From contig NZ_CP034870.1 of NCBI RefSeq assembly GCF_005081185.1, positions 204,703-221,367 on the forward strand: 16,665 nucleotides of DNA, written 5' to 3'. The translations under genes and the position numbers were made by a program. Below are positions 8,194 to 16,665 of the stretch, piece by piece (within the stretch, counting starts at the first letter, position 1; the number at the start of each line of letters is the position of its first letter). The notes beneath the pieces are model-generated. The model was not told the DNA's origin, searched no databases, and saw only the letters and a program-made list of their open reading frames with translations. This DNA is from Buchnera aphidicola (Lipaphis pseudobrassicae). GTDB taxonomy: Bacteria; Pseudomonadota; Gammaproteobacteria; Enterobacterales; Enterobacteriaceae.

Positions 8194-9045
8194 TTAATTA
8201 AAAATTTTTTTATTGTCAATCAAACGAGTTTTTCCTAACCATACAGATGCAAGAATAATCATTTTTTTACTTTTTTGAGATAAAATGTTTAATGTTTTTT
8301 GATCGTATAAATTGTAAATATCTATTACAAATCCTTTTTTTATTAAAGCTAATTTAGCTTTATTAATAACTTTTTCTTTAACATTAATATTTTCTTTTGT
8401 AATTGCTTCTGATGTTTTTTTTATAGTTTTGTATAAATATGGTGCTATTTTTTTTTCTTCAATAGTTAAATTATTATTTCTTGAACTATAGGCTAGTCCA
8501 TTTTTTAATCTTACTGTAGATAAGCTAATTATTTTGATAAAATAATTTAGTTCTTTGACAAGTGTTTTAATGATTAATAATTGTTGGTAATCTTTTTCTC
8601 CAAAGAAAGCAAAATTAGGTTGTATGATATTAAATAATTTAGCAACGATTGTTGTAACACCTTTAAAATGTCCTGGTCGTGATCTACCTTCTAAGATATT
8701 AGATAAACGAGGTACTTCGACAAATGTTTGATTACATATACCATATGGGTAAATTTCATTAACATTTGGAAAAAATACTATATTAACACCAATTTTTTTT
8801 AAAGTTTTACAGTCTTTTTTAAAAGTTTTAGGATAATTTTCTAAATCTGATAAACAATTAAATTGCATTGGATTAATAAAAATACTTACAATAATAATAT
8901 CTGCATACTTTTTTGACAATAAAATTAATTTTATATGACCATTATGCAAATTTCCCATTGTAGGAACCAATCCTATAGTTTTTTTTTGTATTTTAATTAA
9001 TTTTATTGTTTCATGCAAAATCTTTATTTTTTTAATAAGATACAT
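8194..9045 (-). CDS. panC: pantothenate synthetase (pantoate-beta-alanine ligase)
   Basis: Joins pantoate and beta-alanine with ATP to give pantothenate, the coenzyme A precursor. The 283 residues equal the E. coli length. It is a class I aaRS-like nucleotidyltransferase: the HxGH motif is HNGH at 34-37 within VPTMGNLHNGH, the KMSKS-like motif is YSSRN at 186-190, and FGEKDYQQ is at 148-155. The start is ATG 9045 with only a weak AGAG upstream. It lies 19 bases downstream of panB, so a panB-panC operon is likely. No panD is present in the window, so beta-alanine must come from a gene elsewhere or from the host. Confidence 0.96.
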   Translation of the reverse strand: MYLIKKIKILHETIKLIKIQKKTIGLVPTMGNLHNGHIKLILLSKKYADIIIVSIFINPMQFNCLSDLENYPKTFKKDCKTLKKIGVNIVFFPNVNEIYPYGICNQTFVEVPRLSNILEGRSRPGHFKGVTTIVAKLFNIIQPNFAFFGEKDYQQLLIIKTLVKELNYFIKIISLSTVRLKNGLAYSSRNNNLTIEEKKIAPYLYKTIKKTSEAITKENINVKEKVINKAKLALIKKGFVIDIYNLYDQKTLNILSQKSKKMIILASVWLGKTRLIDNKKIFN

Positions 9046-9064
9046 AGAATAATTACTCTATTAT

Positions 9065-9856
9065 TTAAAAACTATGTGCATTATCAGGATAAATTCCAAT
9101 TTGTACTTCTTTGATATATTTTTGAATAGCATTTTGAATGCTATCATTTTTAGAAAGAAAATTTTTTGAAAATTTAGGTATCTTTCCTTCAGTGATTCCT
9201 AGTAAATCATGCATAACTAGTATTTGTCCATCAGTTTTATTTCCTGCTCCTATTCCAATAACCGGTATAGATAAACTTTCTGTTATTTTTTTTGCTAATA
9301 ATGCTGGAATACATTCTACTACTAACATTTTAATTCCAGCTTCTTCTAATAACAAAGCTTCTTCTATTAATTTATTTGCATCTTTTATTTCTCTTCCCTG
9401 TACTTTATATCCACTGAAGTAATTAAATGATTGAGGCATTAAACCTATGTGTCCACAAACTAATATTGATCTTTGAGATAGTTCTTTAACGATTGTTTTT
9501 AACCATATACCACCTTCTATTTTAACCATATTTGCACCAGATTGTATAATTCTAGCTGCGTTTTTAATAGCTTGTTTAGTTTCGAAATAAGACGTAAAAG
9601 GAAGATCAGATAGTAAAAAAATATTTGGAGCACCTTTTCTTACTGCTTTTGTATGATATTCAATATCTTTTACTTTGACTGGTAATGTAGAATCATGACC
9701 TTGTATAGTCATTCCAAGAGAATCACCTACAAGCATAACTGGAATTCCTTGGTTAGAAAAAAGTTTAGCAAAACTAAAATCATAAACTGTGATAGCAGGA
9801 AATTTTTTTTTATTTATTTTCCAATAATTTATTTTAGAAATAGTAATATTTTCCAT
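9065..9856 (-). CDS. panB: 3-methyl-2-oxobutanoate hydroxymethyltransferase (ketopantoate hydroxymethyltransferase)
   Basis: Transfers a hydroxymethyl group from 5,10-methylene-tetrahydrofolate to 2-oxoisovalerate, making ketopantoate. 263 residues (E. coli 264), a TIM-barrel enzyme. Metal/substrate residues fall at the E. coli positions: Asp45 (MLVGDSLGM), Asp84 (LLSDLPF), Glu114 (VKIEGG) and the catalytic Glu181 (VVECIP). The start is supported by AAGG at 9865-9862, five bases before ATG 9856. It is first in panB-panC. The dksA terminator lies upstream, so a promoter is expected within about 50 bases, though none is convincing. The substrate 2-oxoisovalerate links it to valine metabolism. 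Confidence 0.96.
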   Translation of the reverse strand: MENITISKINYWKINKKKFPAITVYDFSFAKLFSNQGIPVMLVGDSLGMTIQGHDSTLPVKVKDIEYHTKAVRKGAPNIFLLSDLPFTSYFETKQAIKNAARIIQSGANMVKIEGGIWLKTIVKELSQRSILVCGHIGLMPQSFNYFSGYKVQGREIKDANKLIEEALLLEEAGIKMLVVECIPALLAKKITESLSIPVIGIGAGNKTDGQILVMHDLLGITEGKIPKFSKNFLSKNDSIQNAIQKYIKEVQIGIYPDNAHSF

Positions 9857-9894
9857 ATTTACCTTAATGTATTTGTAGTGTTGTATTTAACGTT

Positions 9895-9939
9895 AATAAA
9901 ATAAAGGATACTCGGGATAATATAAAAAATCGAGTATCC
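9895..9939 (-). terminator. intrinsic terminator of dksA
   Basis: A perfect 9-bp stem (GGATACTCG at 9906-9914, CGAGTATCC at 9931-9939, 16-base loop) is followed on the minus strand by a T-rich tract (complement of 9905-9895). It begins 27 bases after the dksA stop and lies before panB. The stem is GC-rich for this genome, a strong sign of selection. It separates dksA from the downstream panB-panC pair. Confidence 0.8.
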
Positions 9940-9965
9940 GAATTGAAAAAATATGATTTTTATAA

Positions 9966-10421
9966 TCAACCAGTCATTTGTTTTTCTCTGATTTCTGCTA
10001 ATGTTTTACAGTCAATACAAAGATTAGCAGTAGGTCGAGCTTCGAGACGACGAATACCAATTTCAATACCACAAGAACTACAATAACCAAAATCTTTTTC
10101 TTGTATTTTTTTTAAGGTCATTTCAATTTTTTTAATAAGTTTACGACTACGATCTTGATTACGTAGTTCTAGACTAAATTCTTCTTCTTGTGTTGCTCTA
10201 TCAACTGGATCAGGAAAATTAGTAGCTTTATCTTGTATATAGAGTAGAGTATGATTGATTTCAACTGTTAATTGATTTTTCCATGTTTTAAGGATTTTAT
10301 AAAAATGTAACATTTGATCTTCATTCATATATTGTTCATCTATTTTTTTTTGGTAAGGTTGTAAACCAGCAATAGCAAGAACGTTTAAAGATGATGTTTT
10401 TTTCTTTTTTGCTTTTTCCAT
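9966..10421 (-). CDS. dksA: RNA polymerase-binding transcription factor DksA
   Basis: Binds the RNA polymerase secondary channel and, with ppGpp in E. coli, represses rRNA and activates some amino-acid promoters. From ATG 10421 it is 151 residues, exactly the E. coli length. The coiled-coil tip Asp71, Asp74 and Ala76 (FPDPVDRAT) and the zinc cysteines 114, 117, 135 and 138 are in register. The C-terminal half is almost identical to E. coli. An in-frame TTG at 10433 would add four residues, but GGAAAG beginning at 10432 overlaps it and is the Shine-Dalgarno for ATG 10421, so the ATG is chosen. It has its own terminator downstream and a 354-base divergent spacer upstream. Partner ppGpp synthesis is not visible in the window. 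Confidence 0.96.
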   Translation of the reverse strand: MEKAKKKKTSSLNVLAIAGLQPYQKKIDEQYMNEDQMLHFYKILKTWKNQLTVEINHTLLYIQDKATNFPDPVDRATQEEEFSLELRNQDRSRKLIKKIEMTLKKIQEKDFGYCSSCGIEIGIRRLEARPTANLCIDCKTLAEIREKQMTG

Positions 10422-10775
10422 AGCTCTTTCCAAAATAGTATATGTGTTAAAATTAATTATTAAGTATTTTTTTGATCAATATATTTTTACTAAAATATTA
10501 CTTTGATTAAATATTAACAAATATTTTTACAAATATTTTTTTAATATGTATATTTTATCTGATTATTTTTGTATATACGTAGTAAAATTGTTTATTATAA
10601 TAAATAATCTTAATATAAACTACATTTAAATTTCGTGGTAAGTCAATTTCTTTTAAGCAAAATAATTTAATATTTGAAAGTGAATAATACATATTGTTTT
10701 TTAATAAAGTAGTATAATTTTATACAAATGTTTTATGTCATACTATTTTTTATCACAATGGTATAAAAATAATAT
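10422..10775. other. AT-rich divergent spacer between dksA and truA
   Basis: 354 bases with no supportable gene or RNA. It must hold the dksA promoter (minus) and probably the truA promoter (plus). Possible elements are TTGATC on the minus strand at 10479-10474 as a dksA -35 box, TATAAT on the plus strand at 10713-10718, and TATAAA near 10761 close to truA. None has a good partner box, so none is called. It may be the remnant of genes lost during reduction; in E. coli other genes lie near dksA. Confidence 0.6.
10517..10540 (+). repeat. tandem 12-base repeat, two copies
   Basis: ACAAATATTTTT occurs twice head to tail at 10517-10528 and 10529-10540, inside the dksA-truA spacer. Composition favours such repeats, so function is not implied; it may mark slippage-prone spacer DNA. 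Confidence 0.6.
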
Positions 10776-11561
10776 ATGAAAAAAATAGTTTTGGGTGTGG
10801 AATATGATGGAACTTTTTATCATGGATGGCAACGTCAAAAGAATGTGAAAAGTATTCAAGAAGAAATAGAAAATGCATTATCTATAGTTGCTGATCAAAA
10901 AATAAATACTGTATGCGCAGGGCGAACTGATGCTGGAGTTCATGGAATAGGACAAGTAATACATTTTTATACTACATCTATTCGTAAAAAAATATCTTGG
11001 ATAATTGGAGTGAATAGTTATTTATCTAAATATATTTCTATTATTTGGGCAAAAGAAATTTCAGATAAATTTCATGCTAGATATAGTGCAATTACACGTT
11101 CTTATCGTTATATTATATATAATAATAATGTCCGTACTGCTATTTTTCAGAATAAAGTACATCATATTTATAAAAAACTAGATGCAAAAAAAATGCATTT
11201 TGAAGCGCAATTTTTACTAGGAGAGCATGATTTTACATCTTTTAGAGCTATTAATTGTCAATCAAATTCTCCTTATAGAAATATTACTAAAATAGATGTT
11301 CGACGTATTGATGATTGGATAATAATTGATATTACAGCCAACTCTTTTTTATATCATATGGTGCGTAATATTGTTGGTTCTTTAATTAAGATTGGAGTTT
11401 CTGTAAAAAAAGATTTTTGGATACAGGAACTATTGAATAAAAAAAATAGACATGATGCAGGAATTACAGCACCAGCTAAAGGTTTATACTTAGTAAATGT
11501 GGAATATCCTTTATATTTTAATTTACCAATTAAAAAACAAGATTCTATTTTTTTTGTATAA
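10776..11561 (+). CDS. truA: tRNA pseudouridine(38-40) synthase
   Basis: Isomerises uridines 38-40 in the anticodon stem-loop of many tRNAs. 261 residues (E. coli 270), the difference being a shorter N-terminus: the protein starts directly at [20 protein letters not shown]. The catalytic aspartate is Asp52 in [10 protein letters not shown]. Downstream conserved segments include [20 protein letters not shown] and the C-terminal [17 protein letters not shown]. No Shine-Dalgarno is evident before ATG 10776. It is followed by mrcB after 72 bases, not by its usual E. coli neighbours, so the context is derived. Confidence 0.96.
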   Translation: MKKIVLGVEYDGTFYHGWQRQKNVKSIQEEIENALSIVADQKINTVCAGRTDAGVHGIGQVIHFYTTSIRKKISWIIGVNSYLSKYISIIWAKEISDKFHARYSAITRSYRYIIYNNNVRTAIFQNKVHHIYKKLDAKKMHFEAQFLLGEHDFTSFRAINCQSNSPYRNITKIDVRRIDDWIIIDITANSFLYHMVRNIVGSLIKIGVSVKKDFWIQELLNKKNRHDAGITAPAKGLYLVNVEYPLYFNLPIKKQDSIFFV

Positions 11562-11633
11562 AAAATTAGCATTAAAACAATAGTTTACTTTTTTAAGTAT
11601 ATTATACTATCAATATAATTTAGGAAAATTTTT

Positions 11634-13934
11634 ATGTATATAAATAAAAAAAAAAGAAAAATTTTAATGAAAATATTTTTTTTGGCTTTAATTTTATTTA
11701 TTTCTTATGGAGTATATCTATACTTAAAAATAAGTAAACAAATTAATGGAAAAGTATGGGATTTTCCTACAGAAATATATGGACGTGTGATTAATTTAGA
11801 ACCAGGTAGTTTATATTCAAAAAAAGAAATTTCAAATCTTTTAAAGAATAGCATGTATAAACAAGTAGATGAAGTTATGCTGCCAGGTGAATATAGCATA
11901 AAAACTAACACTATAGAGTTTATACGACGTGCTTTTGCATTCCCTGATATTAAAGAAAACGAACTTTATACTCGATTATTTTTTAATCATAACATTTTGA
12001 CAAAAATTACTAATATTGAAAATAATCGTGATTTTAGTTTTTTTCGTTTAGATCCGAAGCTAATTACCATGTTAAAATCCTCTGAAAGAAAAAAACGGAT
12101 ATTTATTGCTCGTAATAAATTTCCAGAAATGTTAGTAAAAACTTTGTTGGTAATTGAAGATAAATATTTTTATGAACATGAAGGTATTAATATATCCTCT
12201 ATAGGACGAGCTTTTTTAGCAAATATAATGGCAGGACATACAATTCAAGGTGGTAGTACTCTTACACAACAATTAGTAAAAAATCTTTTTTTAACTAATA
12301 CTCGTTCAATTACTAGAAAAATTAATGAAATGTATATGGCTTTGATCTTAGATTGTTTTTATACAAAAAATAGAATTTTAGAATTATATTTAAACGAGGT
12401 TTATTTAGGACAAGATGGCGATGAACAAATTAGAGGTTTTCCACTTGCTAGTATTTATTACTTTGGTAGATCAATAGATGAATTAACTTTAGAACAATAT
12501 GCTTTATTAGTAGGAATGGTAAAAGGAGCATCTCTATATAATCCTTGGACTAATCCTACTTCTGCATTAAACAGAAGAAATTTAGTATTACTATCACTAT
12601 ATCATCAAAAATATATTACAAAAAAAATATATCAAAAACTATGTAAAAGACCTTTAAATATTCAACCTAAAGGTAATATTATTGCACCTCATCCCTCTTT
12701 TGTACAACTTGTGCACTCTGAACTAAAAAAAAAAATCAATTGTAACATTGAAAATTGTTCAGGTATCAAAGTTTTTACCACTTTAGATTATATGTCACAA
12801 AATGCAATAGAAAAAGCTGTAAAAATAGGTATTCCTAGATTAAAAAAACAAAAAAAATTAAAAGATTTAGAAGTTGCAATGATAGTTATAGATAAAACTA
12901 CTGGAGAAATACAGGCACTTATCGGTGGTTCTGAACCACAATTTGATGGTTATAATCGTGCTTTAAATGCACGTCGTTCTATTGGTTCACTATCTAAACC
13001 AATAACATATTTAACTGCTTTATCACAACCAGATAAGTATAATTTAAACACTTGGATTTCTGATGAACCCATTTCAATTAAACTAGATAATGGTCGATAT
13101 TGGATCCCTAATAATAATAATTATCATTTTAGTGGAAAAGTGACTTTATTAGATGCTTTATCTGAATCAATCAATATACCAACTGTTAATTTAAGTTTAG
13201 ATATAGGATTAAAAAAATTAATTGAAAGTTGGTTACGATTAGGTATTTCTAAAAAATATCTTTCTCCTTTTCCATCCATATCTTTAGGTGCTATTAATTT
13301 AACTCCAATTGAGATCGCACAAGTTTTTCAGATTATTTCTAATGGTGGTTATAAGTCCTCATTGTCTTCAGTGAGATCAGTGATGTCTCATGATGGCAAG
13401 ATATTATATCAAAGTTTACCTGATTCAAAATATATAGTTTCTTCTGAAGCATCTTACTTAACACTATATGCTATGCAAGAAGCAATAAAAAGTGGAACAG
13501 CAAAATCACTAGGAAAAATCTTTAAACATATTCATTTAGCAGGAAAAACTGGAACTACAAACAATTTAATAGATAATTGGTTCGTAGGTATTGACGGAAA
13601 ACAAATTGTTATTACCTGGATAGGAAGAGATAATAATAGAACAACTAAATTATATAGTTCTTCTGGTGCGATGCGGATTTATGAACAATATCTTTACTAT
13701 CAACATCCAAAAATTCTAATTTTAAAACCACCAAAAAACGTTAATATGTTTTATATGGATAGTTCAGGAAAATTATTTTGTGAAAAAAATAATAAAAGTA
13801 ATCGATTAATTCCTATATGGTCTATAAATAAAGAAAAAAATTGTTATAAGCAACCATTATTAGAATATTTTTCAAAATCTAAAAATAAAAAACAACACTT
13901 TTTATTTTGGTTAAAAGATTTATTTATACACTAA
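11634..13934 (+). CDS. mrcB: bifunctional penicillin-binding protein 1b
   Basis: Polymerises lipid II glycan chains and crosslinks peptides in the periplasm. 766 residues (E. coli 844, largely a shorter N-terminal cytoplasmic part). A lysine-rich start is followed by one membrane segment (about 10-31), a UB2H-like region (about 50-130) and a GT51 transglycosylase with catalytic Glu175 in EDKYFYEHEG and GGSTLTQQLVKN from 206. The transpeptidase follows: Ser452-x-x-Lys455 (SLSK), SIN at 512-514 and KTG at 638-640. All catalytic motifs are intact, so both activities are expected. AGGA at 11622-11625 sets ATG 11634. A run of 10 A (11646-11655) just after the start and 11 A at 12725-12735 are slippage-prone. 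No clear terminator follows, so readthrough into secA is possible. Confidence 0.96.
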   Translation: MYINKKKRKILMKIFFLALILFISYGVYLYLKISKQINGKVWDFPTEIYGRVINLEPGSLYSKKEISNLLKNSMYKQVDEVMLPGEYSIKTNTIEFIRRAFAFPDIKENELYTRLFFNHNILTKITNIENNRDFSFFRLDPKLITMLKSSERKKRIFIARNKFPEMLVKTLLVIEDKYFYEHEGINISSIGRAFLANIMAGHTIQGGSTLTQQLVKNLFLTNTRSITRKINEMYMALILDCFYTKNRILELYLNEVYLGQDGDEQIRGFPLASIYYFGRSIDELTLEQYALLVGMVKGASLYNPWTNPTSALNRRNLVLLSLYHQKYITKKIYQKLCKRPLNIQPKGNIIAPHPSFVQLVHSELKKKINCNIENCSGIKVFTTLDYMSQNAIEKAVKIGIPRLKKQKKLKDLEVAMIVIDKTTGEIQALIGGSEPQFDGYNRALNARRSIGSLSKPITYLTALSQPDKYNLNTWISDEPISIKLDNGRYWIPNNNNYHFSGKVTLLDALSESINIPTVNLSLDIGLKKLIESWLRLGISKKYLSPFPSISLGAINLTPIEIAQVFQIISNGGYKSSLSSVRSVMSHDGKILYQSLPDSKYIVSSEASYLTLYAMQEAIKSGTAKSLGKIFKHIHLAGKTGTTNNLIDNWFVGIDGKQIVITWIGRDNNRTTKLYSSSGAMRIYEQYLYYQHPKILILKPPKNVNMFYMDSSGKLFCEKNNKSNRLIPIWSINKEKNCYKQPLLEYFSKSKNKKQHFLFWLKDLFIH

Positions 13935-13964
13935 ATATTTAAATTTTTACTTTTTTTAATTTTA

Positions 13965-13970
13965 TATAAT
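13965..13970 (+). promoter_or_regulatory. possible -10 element upstream of secA
   Basis: TATAAT stands 150 bases before secA and 31 bases after the mrcB stop. No good -35 hexamer is found at 16-18 bases, so this is weak. The spacer 13935-14051 is otherwise a very AT-rich stretch with no hairpin terminator for mrcB. Confidence 0.25.
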
Positions 13971-14051
13971 ACATTGTGAATATTTTAATAGTTATTTTTT
14001 TTAAATTTTATTTGAATTTATAATTTTATTTAAAAAAAAAGAATATTTAAA

Positions 14052-14114
14052 ATGGTAAAAGATTTTTTGAAAAGATTGATTAGTAAAAAAATCTTTAATT
14101 ATGAGAGTTTATAA
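14052..14114 (+). CDS. 20-codon upstream reading frame abutting secA
   Basis: ATG 14052 opens 20 codons (MVKDFLKRLISKKIFNYESL) ending at TAA 14112-14114. The next base starts the secA ATG, in the same frame. The peptide is Lys-rich and alternates with hydrophobic residues, so it would be amphipathic; it has no signal sequence and no SecM-like arrest motif. Its start has only a weak purine tract upstream. The GAGAG at 14103-14107 within its last codons is the best Shine-Dalgarno for secA, so translation of this frame would cross the secA ribosome site. It could be a coupling leader in the place E. coli uses secM, or chance. I do not recognise it. Confidence 0.3.
   Translation: MVKDFLKRLISKKIFNYESL
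14058..14096 (+). repeat. 11-bp inverted repeat inside the secA upstream frame
   Basis: AAAGATTTTTT (14058-14068) and AAAAAATCTTT (14086-14096) are perfect complements around a 17-base loop. No T tract follows, so it is not an intrinsic terminator. It ends six bases before the GAGAG ribosome site of secA and would be opened by ribosomes translating the upstream frame. A structural role in secA translation is possible but unproven. Confidence 0.5.
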
Positions 14115-16665
14115 ATGTTAATTAAAATTTTTACTAAAATTTTTGGTAATCGTAATAGTCGTATTTTAAAAAAACTTGAAAAAGTAGTATTTTCTATTAA
14201 TAAATTAGAAAAAACTTTTCAAAAGTTTTCGGATATAAAATTAAAAAATAATACAAAATTATTTCGAAAAAGATTAAATAATGGTGAAACATTAGAAAAT
14301 TTATTACCAGAAGCCTTTGCTACAGTTAGAGAAGCTAGTAAACGTGTTTTCAACATGCGTCATTTTGATGTTCAACTACTTGGTGGAATAGTATTAAATA
14401 ATCAATGTATCGCAGAAATGCGAACTGGAGAAGGAAAAACATTAACGTCTACATTGCCAGCTTATTTAAATGCATTGACTGGACAGGGTGTACATATAGT
14501 AACTATGAATGATTATTTAGCACGTAGAGATGCTGAAAAAAATACTCCATTATTTCAATTTCTCGATTTAAAAGTAGGTTTAAACTTATCTGAAACATCT
14601 TTTTTAGATAAAAAAGAAGCTTATTTATCAGATATTACTTATGGTACAAATAATGAATATGGATTTGATTATTTACGTGATAATATGATTTTTTTTCCTG
14701 AAGAAAGAGTTCAAAGAGGCTTAAATTACGCATTAGTAGACGAAGTAGATTCAATTTTAATAGATGAAGCTAGAACACCGTTGATTATTTCAGGACCTTC
14801 AGAAAATAGTTCTGAATTATATCGAGAAATTAATAAAATTATACCTTCTTTAATTTCTCAACAAAAAGAAGATTCGGATAATTTTCAGGGAAAAGGACAT
14901 TTTTTTTTAGATGAAAAATCAAAGCAAGCACATCTAACAGAAAGAGGATTAATTGCAATCGAAAAAATATTATTTGATAAAAAGTTAATGAAAAAAGAAG
15001 AATCTTTATATTCTTCAAACAACATAATATTGATGCATCATATTTTATCTGCACTTCGTGCACATAAGTTATTTACTCGAGATGTAGACTATATTATAAA
15101 AGATGACGATATAATTATTGTAGACGAGCATACAGGACGAACTATGCCAGGACGAAGATGGTCAGATGGATTACATCAAGCAATAGAAGCAAAAGAACAG
15201 GTTTCAATAAAGAATGAAAATCAGACATTAGCATCTATTACTTTTCAAAATTATTTTCGTTTGTATAAAAAAATTTCTGGTATGACAGGAACTGCTGCAA
15301 CTGAATCTTTTGAATTTAGTTCTATTTATAATCTTAATACGATTGTTATACCAACAAATAAGCCTATGATACGAAAAGATATGTCTGATTTAGTATATAT
15401 AACTGAAAGAGAAAAAATTAATGCTATTATTAAAGATATACAAGAGTGTATTAAATTAAATAGACCTGTATTAGTTGGAACGGTTTCTATTGAAAAATCA
15501 GAAGTTATTTCAAAAGAATTAAAAAAGCTAAATATAAAACATAATGTATTAAATGCTAAATTTCATGCTAAAGAAGCTGAAATTATAGCACAAGCAGGAA
15601 AACCTAGAACAATAACTATTGCTACTAATATGGCTGGTCGAGGTACAGATATAGTTCTTGGTGGTAACCTAGAAGTAGAATTGAACCAATATTCAAATAT
15701 AACTGTAAATCAAATCAAAAAAATTAAAAAGAAATGGAAAAATGAACATGATATAGTTGTTTCGTCTGGAGGATTGCATATAATTGGTACTGAACGACAT
15801 GAGTCACGTAGAATTGATAATCAATTAATAGGAAGATCTGGTCGTCAAGGAGATAGTGGATCTTCTCGTTTTTATCTTTCAATGGAAGACACATTAATGC
15901 GAATCTTTGTGTCAGATAAGATTATTCATATGATCCGGAAACTAGGATTATCTTTTAATGAATCTATCGAGCATCCTTGGGTAACAAAAGCTATAGAAAA
16001 TGCTCAAAAAAAAGTAGAAAATCGAAATTTTGATATTAGAAAACAATTATTAGAATATGATGATATTATTAATGAACAACGTTGTATAATTTATTCTCAA
16101 CGTAATAAATTAATTGATGCAAAAGATATAAAAACAATTATTAGTGATATTTTAGAAGATGTTTTAACATATACTATTAATGTTTATTTTCCTAAAAATA
16201 CTATACCAAAAGTAGAAGCTATTATTAGCTTAGAGGAAAAATTAAATCTTGATTTTCATTTGAAAATTCCAATTTTAAATTGGTTAAAGAAAGATTTAAA
16301 TTTAACATATCAAGATATTTTAAAAAAAATTATTAATTTTGCAAATATTAATTATCAAAATAAAGAAAAATTAATTGGTGAAAATAATATGAGAATAATA
16401 GAAAAATCTATTATGTTAGAAACTTTAGATTCTCTTTGGACTGATCATTTATCAGCTATAGATTATTTAAGAAAAGGTATCCATTTACGTGGTTACGCTC
16501 AAAAAGATCCTAAACAGGAATATAAACGTGAGTCTTTTAATATGTTTTCCAACATGTTAACATTGTTAAAACATGAAGTAATTTCTTTTTTAAGTAAAAT
16601 TGATTCATCTTATTTAAAAAAGTATATGAATTTTCGTCAAGGTGTTGCATCATCTAATTTTAATA
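14115..16665 (+). CDS. secA: preprotein translocase ATPase SecA (3' end outside the window)
   Basis: Motor that drives unfolded preproteins through SecYEG. 850 codons are present before the window ends; E. coli SecA has 901, so the C-terminal tail, where the family has a zinc-binding motif, is not visible. The N-terminus [14 protein letters not shown] is typical. Walker A MRTGEGKT is at 102-109 with Lys108, Walker B DEVD starts at Asp209, and NMAGRGTDI and motif VI are present. E. coli numbering holds throughout the checked motifs, including Arg574 and Arg577. Motif VI reads [11 protein letters not shown], with Ile572 where E. coli has Arg. The helical wing/scaffold end is recognisable ([19 protein letters not shown]). 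GAGAG at 14103-14107 supports ATG 14115. No frameshift was seen in the part present. Confidence 0.97.
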   Translation, partial: MLIKIFTKIFGNRNSRILKKLEKVVFSINKLEKTFQKFSDIKLKNNTKLFRKRLNNGETLENLLPEAFATVREASKRVFNMRHFDVQLLGGIVLNNQCIAEMRTGEGKTLTSTLPAYLNALTGQGVHIVTMNDYLARRDAEKNTPLFQFLDLKVGLNLSETSFLDKKEAYLSDITYGTNNEYGFDYLRDNMIFFPEERVQRGLNYALVDEVDSILIDEARTPLIISGPSENSSELYREINKIIPSLISQQKEDSDNFQGKGHFFLDEKSKQAHLTERGLIAIEKILFDKKLMKKEESLYSSNNIILMHHILSALRAHKLFTRDVDYIIKDDDIIIVDEHTGRTMPGRRWSDGLHQAIEAKEQVSIKNENQTLASITFQNYFRLYKKISGMTGTAATESFEFSSIYNLNTIVIPTNKPMIRKDMSDLVYITEREKINAIIKDIQECIKLNRPVLVGTVSIEKSEVISKELKKLNIKHNVLNAKFHAKEAEIIAQAGKPRTITIATNMAGRGTDIVLGGNLEVELNQYSNITVNQIKKIKKKWKNEHDIVVSSGGLHIIGTERHESRRIDNQLIGRSGRQGDSGSSRFYLSMEDTLMRIFVSDKIIHMIRKLGLSFNESIEHPWVTKAIENAQKKVENRNFDIRKQLLEYDDIINEQRCIIYSQRNKLIDAKDIKTIISDILEDVLTYTINVYFPKNTIPKVEAIISLEEKLNLDFHLKIPILNWLKKDLNLTYQDILKKIINFANINYQNKEKLIGENNMRIIEKSIMLETLDSLWTDHLSAIDYLRKGIHLRGYAQKDPKQEYKRESFNMFSNMLTLLKHEVISFLSKIDSSYLKKYMNFRQGVASSNFN

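Noticed and set aside
9138..9422. Plus-strand open frame of 94 codons inside panB
   Set aside because: Antisense to conserved panB catalytic regions, with no independent support.
14058..14096. Hairpin before secA as an mrcB terminator
   Set aside because: No T tract follows it and it lies inside an open frame more than 120 bases after mrcB.
14839..15063. Minus-strand open frame of 74 codons inside secA
   Set aside because: Antisense to secA; the hydrophobic look comes from reversed Lys/Glu-rich AT codons.

Overview
The window looks like a chromosome segment of Buchnera aphidicola, the obligate aphid endosymbiont (a reduced gammaproteobacterium related to Escherichia coli). It is extremely AT-rich and codons end mostly in A or T. 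Every gene has a close E. coli counterpart of nearly the same length, and the order sodA-pth-ychF / thrCBA / hpt / panCB / dksA / truA-mrcB-secA is as I remember it from Buchnera genomes. I saw no mobile elements, CRISPR arrays, rRNA, tRNA or toxin/defence genes. The species assignment is recognition, not a database result.

Layout. Bases 1-2620, plus strand: sodA (Mn superoxide dismutase), an AT-rich hairpin terminator, pth (peptidyl-tRNA hydrolase, probably starting at TTG 876) and ychF (ribosome-associated ATPase). Bases 2621-7502, minus strand: the threonine operon thrA-thrB-thrC, which makes threonine from aspartate and is a core nutritional service to the host. Upstream of thrA lie a clear intrinsic terminator and a Thr/Ile-rich leader frame that aligns without gaps to the end of E. 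coli thrL but has no ATG, GTG or TTG. Bases 7503-8185: hpt (purine salvage), plus strand. Bases 8194-10421, minus strand: panC and panB (pantoate and pantothenate synthesis), then dksA with its own terminator. Bases 10422-10775: AT-rich divergent spacer. Bases 10776-16665, plus strand: truA (tRNA pseudouridine synthase), mrcB (PBP1b) and secA (cut by the window end), with a 20-codon reading frame abutting the secA start.

The genes cover symbiont provisioning (threonine, pantothenate), oxidative defence, translation quality (pth, ychF, truA), transcription control (dksA), cell-wall synthesis (mrcB) and protein export (secA). I found no new multi-gene system. The signals most worth following are regulatory and mechanistic: a decayed or non-canonically started thr attenuator; ThrA carrying Asn330 and Lys345 at two positions linked to threonine feedback in enterobacterial relatives; a mini-ORF with an internal hairpin fused to the secA start, where E. 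coli has secM; and an unusual Ile in SecA helicase motif VI.
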